58,180 nt of DNA, from NCBI GenBank assembly GCA_004802725.1, contig SGPM01000164.1, positions 1 to 58,180 on the forward strand, in the 5' to 3' direction. The DNA is from Antrodiella citrinella (taxonomy: Eukaryota > Basidiomycota > Agaricomycetes > Polyporales > Steccherinaceae). The first letter of the stretch is position 1. The number at the start of each line of letters is the position of its first letter. Positions 33,908 to 44,951 of this stretch are shown piece after piece. Below the pieces are notes generated by a model. The model saw nothing but the letters and a program-made list of their open reading frames with translations, ran no database searches and was not told where the DNA came from. The position numbers and the translations under genes are program-made.

Positions 33908-35535
33908 TTACAAACACTGCGAGTAGTAGTCGCTAGACTTCTTGCAAGTAGAGCCGCTTGCACGACCGTTGTATCCGTTTCCACCACTAAAGCAGAGGAT
34001 GGCACCGAAGACAACTCATGAACCGAGAAAAACTTGCCATTGACCGTACTTGGTCTGCGTAGCTTGAGGAGCTGTCGAAGTGGAACTGCTGGTGGGACCA
34101 GTCGGCCCACTGGGGCCGCTGGGGTTGCTCTGACCAGCCAGCCGATGGGACCGGTCTTGATGTTCGAGTAAACGACATACGCGTTCGCCGCAGACGACTC
34201 AACGTCAGAGGGAACACCAGACGTGGTCGCGGTCTCGGGGTGGTCCGTAGGGTAGTCCCAGTCCAGCCAGAGCATGTTCGCGGCGTAGTCATCCCAAATG
34301 GACAACACCAGCACCATGCCCCGGCCGAACGCCTGACCCATTGCCGTGAGTCCGCCGTGTCCGCCGAACGTGTCGTCGTCGCTGAACACGGCCTTTTTCT
34401 CCGTGCAGAATTCCGTCGAAATAGAGTCGAGCGCGTCCATTCCGGGGATGTTGACCTTGCTGTTCTGGATGACGTTGCCGTCCTGGACGTAGACACAACG
34501 GATCTCGGAGAGAGTGCCCGTGGTCGTGTTATCGTTGGTCAAGAACTGCGTGACGACGGTGGAGGGACGGCTGCAATTGACCGTCTTGCCAGCGCCGAAG
34601 AACGTTTGGTCGCCCATGCGGAACGAGTTGAAGTCGCATCCGGCGGGGTCACAGAGTCCAGCAGTGCCACCATTGCACGCGTCACCGGTGCATGCCTCGA
34701 CACCAGTCGTCGTGCAGGGATGGGGGGTGTACGCTGTCGCCATAGCTTTTGCTTCCCATATATCCATCTCGGAGCAGCACGCCCTTGCCCGAGTCGGCCG
34801 AGTTGGCGTCCGCCGTCCAGCCTACAGCGTTGGCCTAATATGAGAAGGAAACGATGAGACCTCACTTGGCCGTTGATGAATTTCATTCAAGTCACGAGGA
34901 CACTGCGAGTCGCAGTACTCAGTGCCGTACTTGGCACCTGCCTTGTTGCTGGGGTACTTGGACATCCCACCGTCGGCAGCCATGTCAGAAAAGTAGAGAG
35001 CACCGTTGAGACCGCAAGGCAGTTTGGAGACGTCGACGTCAAAGGTGAACTCCTGGTTCAGAAGGTTGAAGATGTGATAGTTGGTGTCGGACTCCATAAG
35101 GTAAACACGAGATCCGACGTTCTTGTCGGCTCCATTGGTGACGAAGTTGAGTTTCAATGAATCGCCGGTGGCAGTAACACCGTAGGTGCCGGTGTAGTCA
35201 GCTTCATCCAGTTCTGCGCGCAGGTCATGGCGTCATGACATAAGGTCGCGTCCCAAGTGTTTCCGGTATAGCAGTTGGTGTATCCGCTGGGTAACACAGA
35301 TCATGAGCAATCTCGGACCAAAGAGAGGGAGAAATGGTCACTCACGATGTGGTATGGAGCCAGCGCCAGTTGGCGTCGAGAACGACCTTCCCGGCTTTGT
35401 TGGTGCAAGTTCCACCGGCGGTGCAAGTCGACCACTGAAGAGCAGGATGCGTCTCAGCGGTCTGAGTGCCGATTTATTGCGCGTACGCCACGGCAGCAGC
35501 GGAGTTATGGGCATGATTGCAGCCTGTGAAATAAA
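33908..35535 (-). pseudogene. GH7 cellobiohydrolase pseudogene
   Basis: A second GH7-CBM1 gene on the minus strand with the same intron positions as the intact copy at 9637-11356. The active-site motif EMDIWEA and much of the catalytic domain are readable, but the frame is broken repeatedly. There is no usable start or signal peptide frame. An in-frame TAA falls at the expected signal-cleavage glutamine (AYAQ then stop then IGTQTAE). A frameshift follows TCAQN near 35210. TGAA is inserted in the [11 protein letters not shown] region near 34885. A frameshift lies just before the CCSEMD motif near 34770, and another enters the linker near 34140. The CBM1 ends [16 protein letters not shown] but lacks a short Cys-containing stretch. 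The last intron has a GC donor (GCAAGT at about 34036). Several independent lesions make sequencing error an unlikely explanation for all. Confidence 0.88.
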
Positions 35536-37062
35536 TGGATGAGCAAAGAATCATTTCCAAGGATGGCACACGTACGAGGAAAGAGAACCTTGGTCAAGAG
35601 TTTTAAGAGCTGAGGGACCAGTAGAGACCACCGAGAGCGATGCTGGTTGAAGCAAGCAGACCATGTCCACTTTTTTATTACCTCCAGCCACCGCCAGCTC
35701 GGAAAAACCAGAAGTGGAATGCACTCGAGAAGTGGTCACTGGGGACGTATGTCCCGCCTTGCAGTGCGTCGCGAAAGCCTGAGAAAGCCAGCCTCCATTG
35801 TCGTTGATTTTCACCCATGTAAACCCAACGAATCCCTGAGCTCGGAACATACTCGCGAAGACAACAGTGGGGGAACACATGAATATGAGATCGGTTAGCA
35901 CAAGCAGCTGGACAGCGCAACGGACACACATCGACACATTTTTGAGGCGAGAGCGCCAACGTGACCCAACGGTATGCATATGGGTGACACCGCAAGAACC
36001 GGGGTAGGAAGACGTTCAGAAGATTCGGAAGCTGGGGAAGACGCTCGCTATAGGACACAGAAATAGCCTTCTGATACCTTATTAGCTTGGTTCGTATATT
36101 TTCAAGGCATCGTACTGTCCGTTTGAGGCACATCATAGCTACCTTGGAAGGTGTGGAGCATAGTTTGACCACTGGTCCACCAGATTGCAGGCACTGACCA
36201 TCATACCCACATCCGAGTTCTCCGTGCATACGTTTACAAGAGACTGTAGCATGACCTAGGTCAAGTCAAAGATGCGGAGAGGAGAGCAAGCCCCGATGCA
36301 GCTCATGATCAATGGAATGTATATACGGATAATGTTCGGTTGGGTGCCAAGCCTAATATACAGGAGAAAACGATAGAAACGAGCTGAAAATGGATGTGAG
36401 AACATACCGACTGCACATGAACAACCGCATTCCTGCCTAAGCGCATCATTCCCGTCGCGAATCTCGAGGCGGTCCTGCGATAACCTGCATGCGGTAACAG
36501 ATCTTCATACACTTGACACAGCGTAGGATTTCCGGATGTCCACGCATAGACATTAAACGAAACTTGTTCTTTCGACCTTCTGCTGGGAAGGTTCGTTGTT
36601 GGATGATACTAATGGTAGTACGCGCTGTATGACCATGATCCTTGGTCTCAGCAACGTGAACGCGTAGACAACTGAGAGAAGAAACGCACGCTGACCTATT
36701 CCGTCTCGAATGCGTATATTAGAAGATCATTGTTCCGTCTCTCAGCGCAGAAGTAACGAAAGCGGACAGAGTGGATGCTCAGGCTGGAGACCACCGTGAC
36801 GGCCGTCGGTGCGAAGGAGCGCGTCCCCAGAAGGTGTCCTTGATGAAGGTGTAGCATAGCAAGCACAAACAAACATGCCGCTTACATCAACGTTCACTTT
36901 TCGGACAACACTTCTCAGTCTTCTGGTCACTTATCTTAAGCTTTACAGGTTCAGCTCTGCTTCTGGTAGCGCCAAACGACAACTTGAACCCACGATCGCA
37001 AGCGAGTCCTTTACCCTTCGGATTAGCATTATTCAATAATGACCTTCTTTTATTTCTTTTAG
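35536..37062. other. Region without a confident gene
   Basis: About 1.5 kb. Near 35,860-35,815 (minus) is a block similar to one upstream of the intact GH7 gene. The rest has only short unsupported frames. The first exon of the trypsin-like gene must lie at the right end; an ATG at 36874 is one candidate, unproven. Confidence 0.4.
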
Positions 37063-39195
37063 TGGAACATCGTCCGGAATTCTACGTACAGACTGGAACA
37101 GTTGCGCAGGACGCAACTGAGCTCAGGGATGACAGCGACTTTAACGACGAGGATGAACTCTGGTCACCGACTAGCCCTACCTCCACTACTGGTTCTTCTG
37201 TGGTTCCCTCTCCCCACGAAGTCTCCAAGCTAGAGGCTGTTTTCTACTATACCGGCCTTAGTCCCAATAGCAAAGGTCCAAAACTTGTCTATCGGACGTC
37301 ATCCGACGAATTCGTCGTGCCCGATGGGCCTGAGGCCTACAAGCGTCTTATGAAGCTTGTCTACGTTGACGAGGATCACGAACTCGGTAAGGACGGTCTC
37401 TGGGACATCATTCGTGACCAAGTATGCGGTTGTCTCGAGGTGCAGCAATTGATGTGCGCTAAAAGATCATTATCAGATTGTCGACCTCCTCACGAGTAAA
37501 GACATCACGTTCTCTTCCGTCGATCTTGTCTGTTTTACCTGGCTCAACAAGGATAACGACCAAGGCGAACATGAAGTTGATGACGACAGCAAGGACGATT
37601 CCTCACAGGACGACGATAGTAGTCTCAATTACGAGGACTTCCCAGCCATCAAGCCTGTCGAGGATGGAACTCGCTACATCACACCCGCCACCGTTTGGAT
37701 CGGCGTCTTACCGGACACTCTCGACGCCGAACTTGCCCACGAGTCTGCTCTTCAGATTCTTGAGATCTTCAAGCCACACAACATTGTCGATGTCGACGTT
37801 GCCTTCCGCGAGTCTGTCGCTCAGCTGTCGCACGGAGGCCCGGCCCTCTTTGGTCCGGTCGGAGATCTCGACGCCTTGAAGGATCTTATCGACAACGTTT
37901 CCACCCCTCTCAGCTTGCCCATTGCCGGTCTCAAGACAATAATGCAGGGGACCCTCGGTTTCTATTTTAGGGTCGGGAACGATCTCTACGCAGTGACCGC
38001 TCGACACGTATTGTTCAAGGATAACGAGAACAACAATCAGTATCGATACGTCGGTAGGTTTGATTTTCTCCTATATTTATATGGAGCGCAATTCTGACTA
38101 TACCTGAATATAGTCGGGCCTAAGAAGGAGGTCATTGTTATGGCACCGCCCGCCTTCGACAACTACGTTGCCTCCATCCAGACCAGGGTTAGTACCCTGA
38201 ATGACTCAGTCATCTACCTTCAGCAGCGAGCTGCGTCATATGAAAGAAAGAGAGCAGACGCAGAAGAGGGTGGCCCCGAGGCTCTCCAGTATGCACAGGA
38301 CCTGGAGGACACCAAGCGTGAGCTGATCAGGACTCGTGCCAATGCCGAGAAGCTCAAGGTTTTTTTCAAGAACATTATGACGAAGTGGCGCAAGCCCAAG
38401 GACCGTATCATTGGCTACGTCGATTGGTCCCCTCCGATCGGCATCGCCGTCCCTCCCCACCGCTACACTAAAGATCTGTGCGTCATCAAGTTGCACAAGA
38501 AGAAGTTCAAAAACTTCATTGGCAACGTCCTTAGTCTTGGTGTGTATGCCGATTATGTTCTCGCTTTTGTTTGTTTTGGGGAATAATCGTCTTACGGGAA
38601 TTTTCTATTCTTCTGTGTCGCCCGCACGTGAGAAGACGACGCTGACTAAACCTCTCCTGTTTCCACAGGCCCCGATATTTCTCGCGAGAAATTCAAGGCT
38701 CTCATGTATGACAGGACTGATGTCCCCTCTGAGTTCCGGTATCCCGAAGAAGGCCTCCTTCCCGTGCAGGGAATGCTCACCGCTGCCGAGATCAACAACC
38801 CCAATAGCAAGAACATCGAGGGGGAGCGGATCCGCCGTGTCATCAAACGCGGAACCACGACCCTCACCACCGTCGGCACGCTCTCCAAGTTCATGTCCCA
38901 CGTCCGCAAGTACAGCCTTTATGGCCACATGGACTCGATCGAGGTGGCAATTCTACCGCACGACAACGATTCAGGACCATTCTCGCGGGGTGGTGACTCC
39001 GGGTCGCTCGTTGTTGACGCTCGCCGCCGCTTCGCCGCCTTACTCACCGGCGGAACTGGCAATACCGACAGCTCTGACATCACATATGCGACGCTGATGG
39101 AGTGGGTCTGGGTTGTTATCAAGGACGAGTATGAGGGCGCGAACCTGTACTGCGAAGACCTCAAGGCTTTCCTCGCCGACGTGGCCACGGCCTAG
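37063..39195 (+). CDS. Trypsin-like (PA-clan) protein with coiled-coil insertion; 5' exon unresolved
   Basis: Exons 37063-37431, 37477-38053, 38114-38539 and 38669-39195 join in frame to about 632 residues. The chymotrypsin-type triad can be proposed: His in AVTARHVLF (near 38007), Asp in TKDLCVIKL (near 38478) and Ser in RGGDSGSLVVD (near 39000), the classic GDSG context. Between His and Asp is a charged helical insertion of about 100 residues (ERKRADAEEGG... LEDTKRELIRTRANAEKL) that looks like a coiled coil. Before the protease fold is an acidic low-complexity stretch (DDDSKDDSSQDDD). No signal peptide is seen, so it is probably intracellular. I know similar proteins as an unnamed, common Agaricomycete family. 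The start codon is not in the first supported exon, whose acceptor TTTTAG ends at 37062, so an upstream exon is required. Confidence 0.65.
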
Positions 39196-39468
39196 GCTCT
39201 TTTCTTCTTCCGGTCTCCCTTCCTTATCATGTAACCGTGCTCATTGGGCGCTTAGTCTGATTTCTGTGGCACATGTGTCTCACCATCTCGCATCCTCTGT
39301 TGCAGGTTGCATATCGTACAATGTCATCCCATTTCAGCCGTTGACGATGTTTTAGTTCGTAGACATTCCCCCGGAGCAGTACACATGTTTCTATATTGCG
39401 TAGTTCTACAATACTCTCTATTCCATACTGTACACGGTCTTGATTCTCCATAATACGCAAGTTGGTGT

Positions 39469-41513
39469 CTAAGCAGTCTTCTCCAGGAGCGTGTGTCCGG
39501 TCATTTCTGTCAAAATGCATTAGCAAGGAAATGAACCGGACAAAAGCTGGTCTCACCTTCTGGCTGAGGTAGGCCCTGTGGAAAGACGACTCGTCAGCAC
39601 GTACGGACACAGACACGCGTAAAACGTACCAGGATATCCAGGATTGTCGGCGCCACATCGCAGAGGGCACCCTCCTCCTCCTCAATCTCCTCCGCCTTCT
39701 TCTCCTCAGCAGTTCCAGTCTTAGACTCGGCAGAGGTCTTTGGCTTGTCTTCCTTTAACTTGAATCTGCCACCCCCGGTGAGGATGAACGGCACCTTGTT
39801 CGTGGTATGTGCGGTGTGAGGTGCGCCAGTGTCGGGGTTGAGCATCTGCTCGGCGTTACCGTGATCGGCAGTGATAGCAAGGATGTACCCACTCTCCTCG
39901 CATGCTTTGGCGATGATACCGACTGCTTCGTCTGTAGCAGTGATGGCCTTGACGGCAGCATCGTAAATACCGGTGTGTCCAACCTAGGATTCATAGTATG
40001 AGTATAAACCTTCAGACGGAACAAAAATGATACACACCATGTCCGGAGGTGCGAAGTTGCACATCACAAATTCTTGTTTTCCGGTCTTGAGAACGTCGGC
40101 CACTTTCTCCGCAACACCCTTCACGCTCATGGAGGGGTCCTGATCATACGTGGCAACTTTGGGACTGGGGATCATGTGGCGCTCTTCGTCCTCAAACTGT
40201 TTCTCCACTCCACCGTTGAAGAAGAACGTAACGTGAGCGTACTTCTCGGTCTCGGCGATGTGGGCTTGCTTGATGCCTTGCTTGGCGAGCCATTCCGCGA
40301 GGACGTTGGTCATGGCCTGGGGAGGGTACGCGACGTTGAAAGGGAATTCGGCGTTATAGCGGGACATCGTAGTAATATGCTGTTCAATGGTGAGTTGATG
40401 AAAAAGCGGTCGCCATGATAACTCACGAGGTTCTTCGGGACATCAACTTCCATGGGCTTGTCTGGGAGACCGAACACTGAGGCAATTTCACGCATACGAT
40501 CCGAGCGGTAGTTGAAGAAGAAGAGGGTGTCGTTGTCTATTCGGATTGCAAGATAGAGAATGAGCCACTTGAAGGTCAAACACAAGGAGGTCGACACTGA
40601 CCTTTGATCCTGGATTCTGCAGAGTTGCCGACAACGATGGGCTTCAAGAACTCGTCGGTCTCATCCTTCTCATATTTTGACTTGATGGTCTTGACAATGT
40701 CGTCCGACTTCTCACCATCACCTTTCACGAGACCATCGACAGCAATCTTGACTCTCTCCCATCGTTTGTCCCTGTCCATGGCGTAGTAACGACCCACAAC
40801 GGTGGCGATCTCACCGTACTTCTCTTTGGCAATGAAGTCAAGGAGGTCTTGAGCGTAGCCTGCAGCAGACCTAGGCGCGGTATCACGACCGTCACCGAAG
40901 AAGTGGATATAGACGTGTGGAACACCGATCTCCTTGGCAGTCTCGAGCAACGCGTAAAGATGTCTGATGTGCGAGTGGACACCGCCGTCGGATACCTATT
41001 CCATACATGAGTATCTCCAACAATTCGAAGACAACTATGCAGCTTACCAGACCCAATAGATGGAGACGACCATTGCCATCTTTCGCGTTCTTGCAGCTCT
41101 CCACAATCTTATCGTTCTTGTGGAATTGACGTTTCTTAATCGAAACGTCAATCTTGACGATATCCTGCCATACGATACGTCCAGCACCAATGTTCAAATG
41201 ACTGTAGATGATGCTCAGAAGAAAATGTTGCCTTGATGTATATGAAAACGGCGTACCCGACTTCAGAGTTGCCCATGAGACCCTCGCTCAAGCCAACGGC
41301 GATACCGTGTGCAGACAACGTGCGATAACTGTTCTCTTTCGCAAGGGTATCCATGTTGGTGGTGACTCCCGCATCAATGGCGTTTCCCTTGATGCCCTCC
41401 TTCTCTGCGATACCCCAACCATCGTGGACGCTGCAAACTGGAATGAGCGCGTCCCAATGCGAAACATTTGAGATCACTTGCATCAGGCAGACTTTGTCCT
41501 TGACTTGCACCAT
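39469..41513 (-). CDS. 2,3-bisphosphoglycerate-independent phosphoglycerate mutase (iPGM)
   Basis: Interconverts 3- and 2-phosphoglycerate in glycolysis/gluconeogenesis; a cytosolic, metal-dependent enzyme of the alkaline phosphatase superfamily. Multi-exon gene on the minus strand from ATG 41513 to TAG 39469. Landmarks are VHDGWG (metal ligand D14), GLMGNSEVG (phosphoserine nucleophile S66), HLNIGAGR, SDGGVHSH, HFFGDGRDTAP, VVGRYYAMDRDKRW, FNYRSDRMR, TEKYAHVTFFFNGG, NFAPPDMVGHTG, ADHGN and the C-terminal GLPQPEEMTG. The first intron (41481-41431) has a GC donor, GCAAGT; only this join restores KVCLIVHDGWG. Near the C-terminus is an extra charged stretch of about 30 residues (KPKTSAESKTG, then EEKKAEEIEEEEG) after FKLKED. 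Housekeeping gene, single copy here. Confidence 0.95.
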
Positions 41514-42471
41514 GTTGGTATATATCTAGGAGTTGTGTTCGAGGTATTAGAATACGCTCTTCAATAGTGATAGTTGAGAGAGACTTCGGTGGGCTTTTGG
41601 GTTGGGGTCGACTCGTTCAAGTTCGTCCAGTACTTTTTGATCGGTCCATTAATCTATAGGAATCTGGTTGGATCTGATCTTATCTCGCATCTGGATGGGA
41701 ACTTGAACGACCCGTGTCCGACACGGTTGCACTTGAGCCAACTTGGACCTTCAATTCTTTCTCTCAAAATGAATCTAGCCTTCAATGAAGATCATAGCTC
41801 TGCTGTCTCAGTTCTACTCTGAGCGTGGTGATACCGTAGTATCTGCTGTTTCTCTCGCGTGAACTAGCTGGCAGTCGGGCAGTCATTCGTCATGATACGC
41901 TGGTGAGCCGTCCTAGGTCTATATTCGAAGACCACTAGTACTCACTCTCAGAAGTTTGTTGTGCAAATGGACCAGTGTAAAGTCAAGTTTTATATTGACA
42001 TGTCGAAAGTCGCATTCAGTCCAGAAGTTACGTGCAGACGACTCAGGGAGAACATGGGCTGTGGGGCCATGCCATGGGACAAGCTTCAATTTGCGCATTC
42101 TTTTCCGTATGCTTCATTTCCGACTGTACATTGAGCTCATCCAAGGATCGCAGGGATCTTGTTGTACACGTGCGCTGGTCATGTTCCTGTGCTCCGCAGT
42201 TGATCCACGCTTCTCCGGTGGCCTCTCAGCTCACGGACCGCCATCATTCAATAGTACTGTCTTCTCTTCTGTATATGACGGTCACTCCACCAAGCAGCAC
42301 TGGTCAGTTTTTGTGTACATGATCTACATGCTCATCCTGGCGGAGCGTAGTCGGTCATGAGCTTGTGAAGTTATCGCTTCTTGGTCTATATTCTCCTTGC
42401 AAATTGCTCCTCGTCTTGATATAAAGCACGTCTCCGCAAATGCAATTATTCCGTGGCCTACTCAACAGAAC
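41514..42471 (+). promoter_or_regulatory. Divergent promoter region between iPGM and GH53
   Basis: Nearly 1 kb separates the two divergent starts. A TATAAA motif is at about 42420-42425, roughly 50 bp before the GH53 ATG. No coding feature is supported in the rest. Confidence 0.45.
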
Positions 42472-43789
42472 ATGCATACGCACATCGCGCTCCTCTTCTT
42501 CGGTCTTCTCATCTCACAGTCACTAGCTCTCACATACCGAGGGTCAGACTTCTCGTCGTTGGCCATAGTCGAAAAGAGCGGTGTCTCATTTTCCGACAAT
42601 GGACGAGTCACGCCATTCGAGACAATCCTCAAACGTCACGGCAGCAACACAGCTAGAATTCGTGTATGGACCGCGGGAGACTACAATCTGAGTTATGGTC
42701 TTCAGCTTGCAAAACGTGTCAAAGCTGCTGGAATGACGCTCATTGTTGACTTGCATTTGAGCGATACATGTGAGTACAGTACTACTTGTTCGTAAATCAA
42801 GCGCAATTGACCCGTGCTCTTCAGGGGCGGATCCTGGCAAGCAAGCTATTCCATCGTCTTGGCCGACGACTCTGAGTGGGTTGAACACTCAGATGTACAC
42901 GTAAGTATGTCAGTTTTTCTTCACCTGTACGGCACATTCATTTGGCTCATTAGGTATGCACAAGATGTCGTGACTCGATTCGCGAAGCAAGGGACCCCGA
43001 TCGACATTCTTCAGGTTGGACCGCTTATTCGTTTGTTCTTGCATATAGCAATCTCACGTGTCACCCCTGCAGGTCGGTAACGAAATCAACAACGGCTTGC
43101 TCTGGCCCGTTGGAGAGATCTCCGTCAATGGTATCAACCCTGTCTCTCAACTCCTTCACTCTGCAATCAACGGTGCCAAATCTGTCGGAAATCCCAAGAT
43201 CTTGTTGCACCTCGCCAACGGCTGGGACTGGTCTGACCTTGAATGGTGGTTCACCAACGTCTTCATCCAAGGCGCGTTATCCAAGGACCAAGTCGACATC
43301 ATCGGCGTATCGTTCTACCCCTTCTACGATGCTGGTGCTACGCTGGACGCACTCAAATCGTCGCTCACAGACCTCGCTCACCTAATGAAGAAGCCTATTG
43401 TCGTTGCTGAGACTGATTGGCCGGTTTCGTGTCCCGGAGTCAATCTGACTGAGCCGAGCATCGCCGTCTCCGTCGCTGGACAGGAAACATGGATCACAGA
43501 CATCAAGAATGTGCTGACTAGCTTGCCGAGTGGGCTTGGTCAAGGTATCTGTACGTTCCTTCACTTGTTGGATGTGCGTATCTCCCTTCACATATTATTT
43601 CGCAGTCTACTGGGAACCTGGTTGGGTAGGAAGCGCTGCTTTGGGTTCCGCGTGTGTTGTGCGTAATACACATTCATTAGCGTACCATGCAAACTGACAC
43701 ATCCGTACTAACAGGATAATTTGCTGGTGGGCTCTCATGGGGCAACGAGGACCTCCATTAACATATTCAACAACATGCAGAGAGTGTAA
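42472..43789 (+). CDS. GH53 arabinogalactan endo-beta-1,4-galactanase
   Basis: A secreted enzyme that cuts the beta-1,4-galactan side chains of pectin. Exons 42472-42769, 42825-42900, 42954-43014, 43073-43550, a short exon from 43606 to about 43659, and 43715-43789 join in frame to about 347 residues. The protein has a clear signal peptide (MHTHIALLFFGLLISQSLA), then LTYRGSDFSSLAIVEKSG as in GH53. The clan GH-A catalytic residues are the acid/base in VGNEINNG (E149) and the nucleophile in VAETDWP (E258). DLHLSDTWADPGKQ and FYWEPGWVG are further family hallmarks. Length and motifs are complete, so it is probably active. It stands back-to-back with iPGM and convergent with the gasdermin-like gene (115 bp between stops). 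Confidence 0.94.
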
Positions 43790-43903
43790 CAAATGTAAAC
43801 GCGGTTCGACTTCCAAGGAAAGGATGTACAAAAAAGCGAGTCGATATTCAAAGTAGCCTCCAAAAACACGAAGACATGAGAAACTCATCGAAGTTGCTCG
43901 TAT

Positions 43904-44951
43904 CTATTCAGTCTCTTCGTCGCCATCCTCGTCCAAGTAACCCCAAGGCACTTCAACATCGGCCCAACTGCGGATTTGATAAGTGATTGCGTCGCCGTCA
44001 ATGTCACTGAGGGAGTTCAGACTTACACATCGCCACTGTCCTGCGGGCCACCAGAGCTATCGCGTCTTACATTGCCTGGCTGTCGGATCTCTTTCACTGT
44101 AAGAAGTGGATAGTATGCCGCCCCAGGTTCGCTGCCAAACCGAGAGAGACCGGAAACGGGTGTGGCCTCCCATTTGAATGACGCGTGCGGTCCAACGCTG
44201 ACACCAGCGGCCGCAGGTACGGTAGCTCGAAGAGTCAGGTCGACCGTTTCCCCCTCTGATGTTCAAAAGTCAGACTCCACGATGAATCATACGAGATGTA
44301 AGATCACTCACTCATTGTAGAATAACACAACGCGAATGCTGGGCATGTGTGTACTTCAGTGATGATATGTTTGCCTCGCAGACATTGGTACTTCGGGATG
44401 TCTTCAGGACGGAAGAATTCATTCGGGATGCTGGCTAACCGCGGCTTGACTAGTACTAGTAAAGCTCCACGCGTACTGTCAAATTGCCATCTACCGGTAA
44501 ACTCGGCGGAGGCTGCTGGCAGAAGATCCCTATAGTGTAGTAACACGACATTGACTAACGTGTGCAAACAGAGTTTCTGCGTAGGTGGACGACTTACGCA
44601 TGGACTCCGGCCGCGAGGTTGATCCTTTTGGAATTCATCGACTTGGCAATGAACTCATCCTCGGGGTCTCCGAGCTGTACAGGAAACTTTGAAGCGGCGT
44701 CCTTTGTCTCGGAGTACGAGTAGATGTTTCCTTCTCTTTCGAACAATCCTGAGTCTTGATCAATGGTACCAAAGTCGCCCACCTGGAATTCAATGCTATC
44801 AGTGAGAAATTGCGCATAAATCAATCTGATTGCTCACCTCAAGATGTTTGCTAGGTTCCCAGTTGGCCCATTTCAATGAGATAGCGTGTATGAGGTCAAT
44901 AAATTTGCGCGACGCAGGTCGTTTCCGAGTCCACGGCCAGTACCAAACCAT
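43904..44951 (-). CDS. Probable fungal gasdermin-like pore-forming cell-death protein
   Basis: Five exons on the minus strand (44951-44838, 44782-44598, 44529-44312, 44255-44027, 43967-43904) join in frame to 269 residues, the size of RCD-1/HET-Q1-type fungal gasdermins. The start, MVWYWPWTRKR, is followed by KWANWEPSK and VGDFGTIDQDSGLFEREGNIY. The core has the gasdermin-like beta pattern: EFTGRWQFDSTRGALLVLVK, then LRGKHIITEV (150-159), which I liken to the R-G-(x)3-V-V-T-E-V strand of animal gasdermins, then VDLTLRATVPAAAGVSVG. A short Ser/Gly-rich stretch (RRDSSGGPQDSGD) leads to an acidic tail, WADVEVPWGYLDEDGDEETE, a plausible removable inhibitory end. Known gasdermins insert into membranes after proteolysis. 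No signal peptide or membrane helix. The neighbour 1.5 kb away is a CHAT protease. The fold assignment rests on pattern likeness and context, not on a search. Confidence 0.62.

Noticed and set aside
36984..37062. Start of the trypsin-like protein at 36984
   Set aside because: The codon there is TTG, and a clear splice acceptor (TTTTAG) ends at 37062, so the true start lies in an upstream exon.
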